Origin: Oscillospiraceae bacterium | GTDB taxonomy: Bacteria > Bacillota_A > Clostridia > Oscillospirales > Oscillospiraceae | DNA length: 6,438 nt | Assembly (NCBI GenBank): GCA_902789835.1 | Contig: CADAPN010000120.1 | Location: 1-6,438, forward strand | Direction: 5' to 3' | Shown: positions 4,952 through 6,438 of the stretch, one piece after another | How the letters are laid out: each line of letters begins with the position of its first letter | How positions within the stretch are numbered: the stretch's first letter is position 1 | Translations under genes and position numbers: made by a program | Notes under the pieces: generated by a model | Seen by the model: only the letters and a program-made list of their open reading frames with translations | Database searches by the model: none | What the model was told of the DNA's origin: nothing

Positions 4952-5341
4952 TTACCAGAGATCGACGCTGCCGGTCTCTTCTCCGCGTACCCAGTACGCC
5001 TTATTCTGATCGACTCTGACATAGATCTTGTCAACCGCGCCAACCTTCGCGAGAATTGCATCCGCGGTGATTTCGCCGCCGAGCTCGGACTGGATGATAA
5101 CTTCTGCAGCTTTCTTTGCAGCCGGCTTCTTTGCGGCGGGCTTCTTCTCTGCAGGCTTCTTCTCCGCAGTCTTTTTCTCTGCCGGCTTCTTTGCGGCGGG
5201 CTTCTTCGCGGGAGCCTTGACTTCCTTTACGGCCTCAACGGCCTTCTCAGCGACAGGCTTCTCAGCAACGGTTTTGGTTTCGACGGGCTTTTTGGCCTCG
5301 GTTTTCGCATCAGCAACAGCAACCGCTTTCTTCGGTGACAT
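4952..5341 (-). CDS. Lysine/alanine-rich histone-H1-like protein (possible DUF6465 family)
   Basis: The protein has 129 residues. The ATG at 5341 is supported by AGGAGG (5356-5351) 9 bases upstream. Residues 1-79 are a low-complexity basic tail of K, A, P, E and V, with tandem five-residue units of the KKPAA/KKPAE type from about 43 to 79, as in the C-terminal tails of histone H1 and bacterial H1-like proteins. Residues 80-129 look folded: VIIQSELGGEITADAILAKV, then KIYVRVDQNKAYWVRGEETG and a terminal SVDLW. This architecture resembles clostridial proteins annotated as DUF6465, but I assign that from memory and with modest certainty. The tail suggests electrostatic binding to DNA or RNA; the function of the folded part is unknown. 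The gene is monocistronic, with its own extended -10 promoter and terminator. Confidence 0.85.
   Translation of the reverse strand: MSPKKAVAVADAKTEAKKPVETKTVAEKPVAEKAVEAVKEVKAPAKKPAAKKPAEKKTAEKKPAEKKPAAKKPAAKKAAEVIIQSELGGEITADAILAKVGAVDKIYVRVDQNKAYWVRGEETGSVDLW
5105..5215 (-). repeat. Degenerate 15-base tandem repeats inside the H1-like gene
   Basis: This segment encodes residues 43-79 and consists of near-copies of a 15-base unit coding for five residues of the K-K-P-A-A/E type. On the plus strand the recurring words are GGCTTCTTTGCGGC and GGCTTCTTCTCTGC. Such tracts can change length by slippage without shifting the frame, because each unit is a multiple of three. Confidence 0.75.
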
Positions 5342-5376
5342 TTATACATTCCTCCTATATTTAGGTTTCGTTCAGA

Positions 5377-5385
5377 ATTATAACA
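5377..5385 (-). promoter_or_regulatory. Putative extended -10 promoter of the H1-like gene
   Basis: On the minus strand TGTTATAAT (5385-5377) combines a perfect -10 box with the TGn extension. No good -35 box is present at the usual distance, which extended -10 promoters tolerate. The start would be near 5370, about 30 bases before the ATG, with AGGAGG in the leader. Confidence 0.6.
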
Positions 5386-5402
5386 TCATCATATAGAAAA
5401 GT

Positions 5403-5433
5403 ATATGGTACTTTTATACAAAAACTACCATAT
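5403..5433. repeat. AT-rich 31-bp palindrome between the microprotein and H1-like genes
   Basis: ATATGGTA (5403-5410) pairs with TACCATAT (5426-5433). After one C-C mismatch, TTTT (5412-5415) pairs with AAAA (5421-5424), leaving the 5-base loop ATACA. On the minus strand the stem is followed by ACTTTTCTAT, so it could be a weak terminator of the parC-microprotein transcript. It also lies just upstream of the H1-like promoter, so an operator is the alternative. Confidence 0.5.
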
Positions 5434-5461
5434 TCATTCTTCTTTGTATGCCCGATCGCGG

Positions 5462-5656
5462 TCAAGATTGGGAAAAAGCAGTCAGAAGTTCGGAGTGGAA
5501 CTTCATGTAATGGTCCTTTTTGGCTCTCTCAAGGCTATAGACGCCGGGGAGATGGATGGTCGTTCGGCAAACCTCGCAGTAGAATGCAGACACGTATTTC
5601 TCCCGTTTCACTCCGCCGGAGGCTGCCTCCAGCTGATCTTCGTTCAGCTTTTCCAT
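5462..5656 (-). CDS. 64-residue microprotein with double-glycine leader-like start and Cys2-His2 zinc-finger-like core
   Basis: I chose the ATG at 5656 because AAAGGAG lies 8 bases upstream; an in-frame TTG at 5674 would add six residues and overlap the parC stop by four bases. The first 15 residues, MEKLNEDQLEAASGG, match the pattern of double-glycine leader peptides (hydrophobic residues at fixed spacing, ending in GG) removed by C39 peptidase-type exporters. The remaining 49 residues hold C27-x2-C30 and H49-x4-H54 (FYCEVC and DHYMKFH), a CxxC-x18-HxxxxH arrangement that could bind zinc. There is no membrane segment. It follows parC by 14 bases and probably shares its transcript. No exporter or modification enzyme is in the window. 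I do not recognise the family; export, cleavage and zinc binding are inferences. A cytosolic zinc-ribbon protein with a chance GG is the alternative. Confidence 0.8.
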   Translation of the reverse strand: MEKLNEDQLEAASGGVKREKYVSAFYCEVCRTTIHLPGVYSLERAKKDHYMKFHSELLTAFSQS

Positions 5657-5670
5657 TGTCTTTTCTCCTT

Positions 5671-6438
5671 TCAAAGCAGGCTCAGCTGCTCATCGCCTTT
5701 GTCCTCCAGGGTCAGCGCCACCGGTGCCTTCGGGACCGTGCGGGCCCGGTACCGGGAGGGATCCTTCAGGTTCGCATCCTCCAGAAGCATGATCCCCGTC
5801 AGCTCCTTCCGCCCCCGAAGGCTTGCCACCGAGACCCCCTGGGTATTGCGCGTGGGTTTCAGGGCCAGAAGCGAAGAGTTCACCACCAGGGCGCGGCCGT
5901 CATTTGTCAAAATGAACAAATCCGCGGCTTCCGTCAGATGCAGCAGGCCCACCAGAGGGCTCTTGTCGGAATAGGCGCCCACCAGCTTCTTGCGGTTGCC
6001 CTTTGTCCGGTAGGACTCCAGGGGGATGTGCGCGAGCTTTCCGTTTGCGAAGGCCAGGATCAGGCTGCCCTGGTAGTCGCCGGGATCCACCATGTCGAGG
6101 ACCGACTCCCCGTCGTCCATCTTCAGCAGCGTGGGCAGGAAGCTTCCCAGGACCGAGGCTTTGGTCGGCTCGATGTCCGCCAGGCGCAGACGGTAGACCT
6201 GCTGGCGGTCGGTGAAGAAGAGAAGCTCGCGGTTGTTCGCGCTCTCCAGACTGCGGCGGAGACTGTCGCCCTCCTTGTACTTCTGCTCCGAGGACATGCG
6301 AAGGGACTGGGGCGTGATCTTCTTGAAGTAGCCCTCTTTCGAGAGGAAGACCGTGACCGGGTCGGTGTCCGGCTCCTCTTCCTCCGTCAGCTCCGGCAGC
6401 TCATCCTCATACACAATCCCCGTGCGCCGCGGGGTCGG
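5671..6438 (-). CDS. parC: DNA topoisomerase IV subunit A (ParC-like), C-terminal part (partial at right edge)
   Basis: The last 255 residues are visible and the frame is open through the right edge, entering with PTRRTGIVYEDELPEL. This is the end of the catalytic region and linker followed by the beta-pinwheel C-terminal domain of GyrA/ParC proteins, with repeated blade motifs such as VTVFLSKEGYFKKI, LLFFTDRQQVYRLRL, LILAFANGKLAHIPL, LFILTNDGRALVV and TQGVSVASLRG. No GyrA box of the QRRGGKG type is seen, which favours ParC over GyrA. The A subunit holds the catalytic tyrosine (outside this window) and works with ParE to decatenate and relax DNA. An acidic segment (LPELTEEEEPDTD) joins the parts. 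The TGA at 5673-5671 is followed after 14 bases by the microprotein gene. It could be annotated as a gyrA-like paralogue; subunit A is certain, the ParC assignment likely. Confidence 0.88.
   Translation of the reverse strand, partial: PTPRRTGIVYEDELPELTEEEEPDTDPVTVFLSKEGYFKKITPQSLRMSSEQKYKEGDSLRRSLESANNRELLFFTDRQQVYRLRLADIEPTKASVLGSFLPTLLKMDDGESVLDMVDPGDYQGSLILAFANGKLAHIPLESYRTKGNRKKLVGAYSDKSPLVGLLHLTEAADLFILTNDGRALVVNSSLLALKPTRNTQGVSVASLRGRKELTGIMLLEDANLKDPSRYRARTVPKAPVALTLEDKGDEQLSLL

Noticed and set aside
5105..5215. Tandem repeats that might suggest a CRISPR array
   Set aside because: Units are only 15 bases, lie back to back without spacers, and stay in frame within a coding sequence.
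5028..5396. Plus-strand frame with FFAAGFFSAGFF repeats, looking like a hydrophobic repeat protein
   Set aside because: It is the reverse complement of the KKPAA/KKPAE codon repeats of the H1-like gene, and it has no ribosome site.

Overview
The window looks like chromosomal DNA of a moderately GC-rich Clostridia (Firmicutes), probably a gut-type Lachnospiraceae/Oscillospiraceae relative. The evidence is strong Shine-Dalgarno sequences of the GGAGG type, sigma-A-like promoters, intrinsic terminators, a DUF937 protein, a clostridial-type lysine/alanine-rich histone-H1-like protein, and a sensor kinase with the HGETIP-like variant ATP lid. I see no rRNA, tRNA, CRISPR array, insertion sequence or prophage gene. 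Gene density is high: the longest non-coding gap is about 220 bases (70-292), so no gene-free stretch exceeds 300 bases.

Layout, left to right. (1) 1-292: the 5' end of an unrecognised minus-strand gene and, divergent from it, a DUF937 gene on the plus strand; each has its own promoter in the shared gap. (2) 884-951: a strong bidirectional terminator between the convergent DUF937 gene and a DtxR/MntR-type metalloregulator. The regulator's promoter carries a 26-bp imperfect palindrome over its -10 box, which suggests autoregulation. (3) 1424-4823: a tightly coupled minus-strand operon of sensor histidine kinase, membrane-anchored HtrA-type serine protease and YgjP/DUF45-type zinc metallopeptidase, joined by ATGA and TGATG stop/start overlaps. 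No response regulator gene is next to the kinase. (4) 4834-5433: a structured intergenic hairpin, an intrinsic terminator, and a monocistronic gene for a lysine-rich histone-H1-like protein. (5) 5462-6438: the 3' end of a topoisomerase IV subunit A (parC-like) gene, followed 14 bases later by a 64-residue gene. That small protein has a double-glycine leader-like start and a Cys2-His2 zinc-finger-like core.

How the genes may work together: kinase, HtrA and metallopeptidase plausibly form an envelope-proteostasis unit in which the sensor is translated together with the protease it may control (compare CssS and HtrA in Bacillus, where the kinase is not coupled in this way). The topoisomerase and the H1-like protein both act on DNA, but a putative promoter and a palindrome separate their transcription. 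The most unusual items are the GG-leader/zinc-finger-like microprotein behind parC, the kinase-HtrA-metallopeptidase coupling without a regulator, and the metalloregulator's operator-like palindrome.
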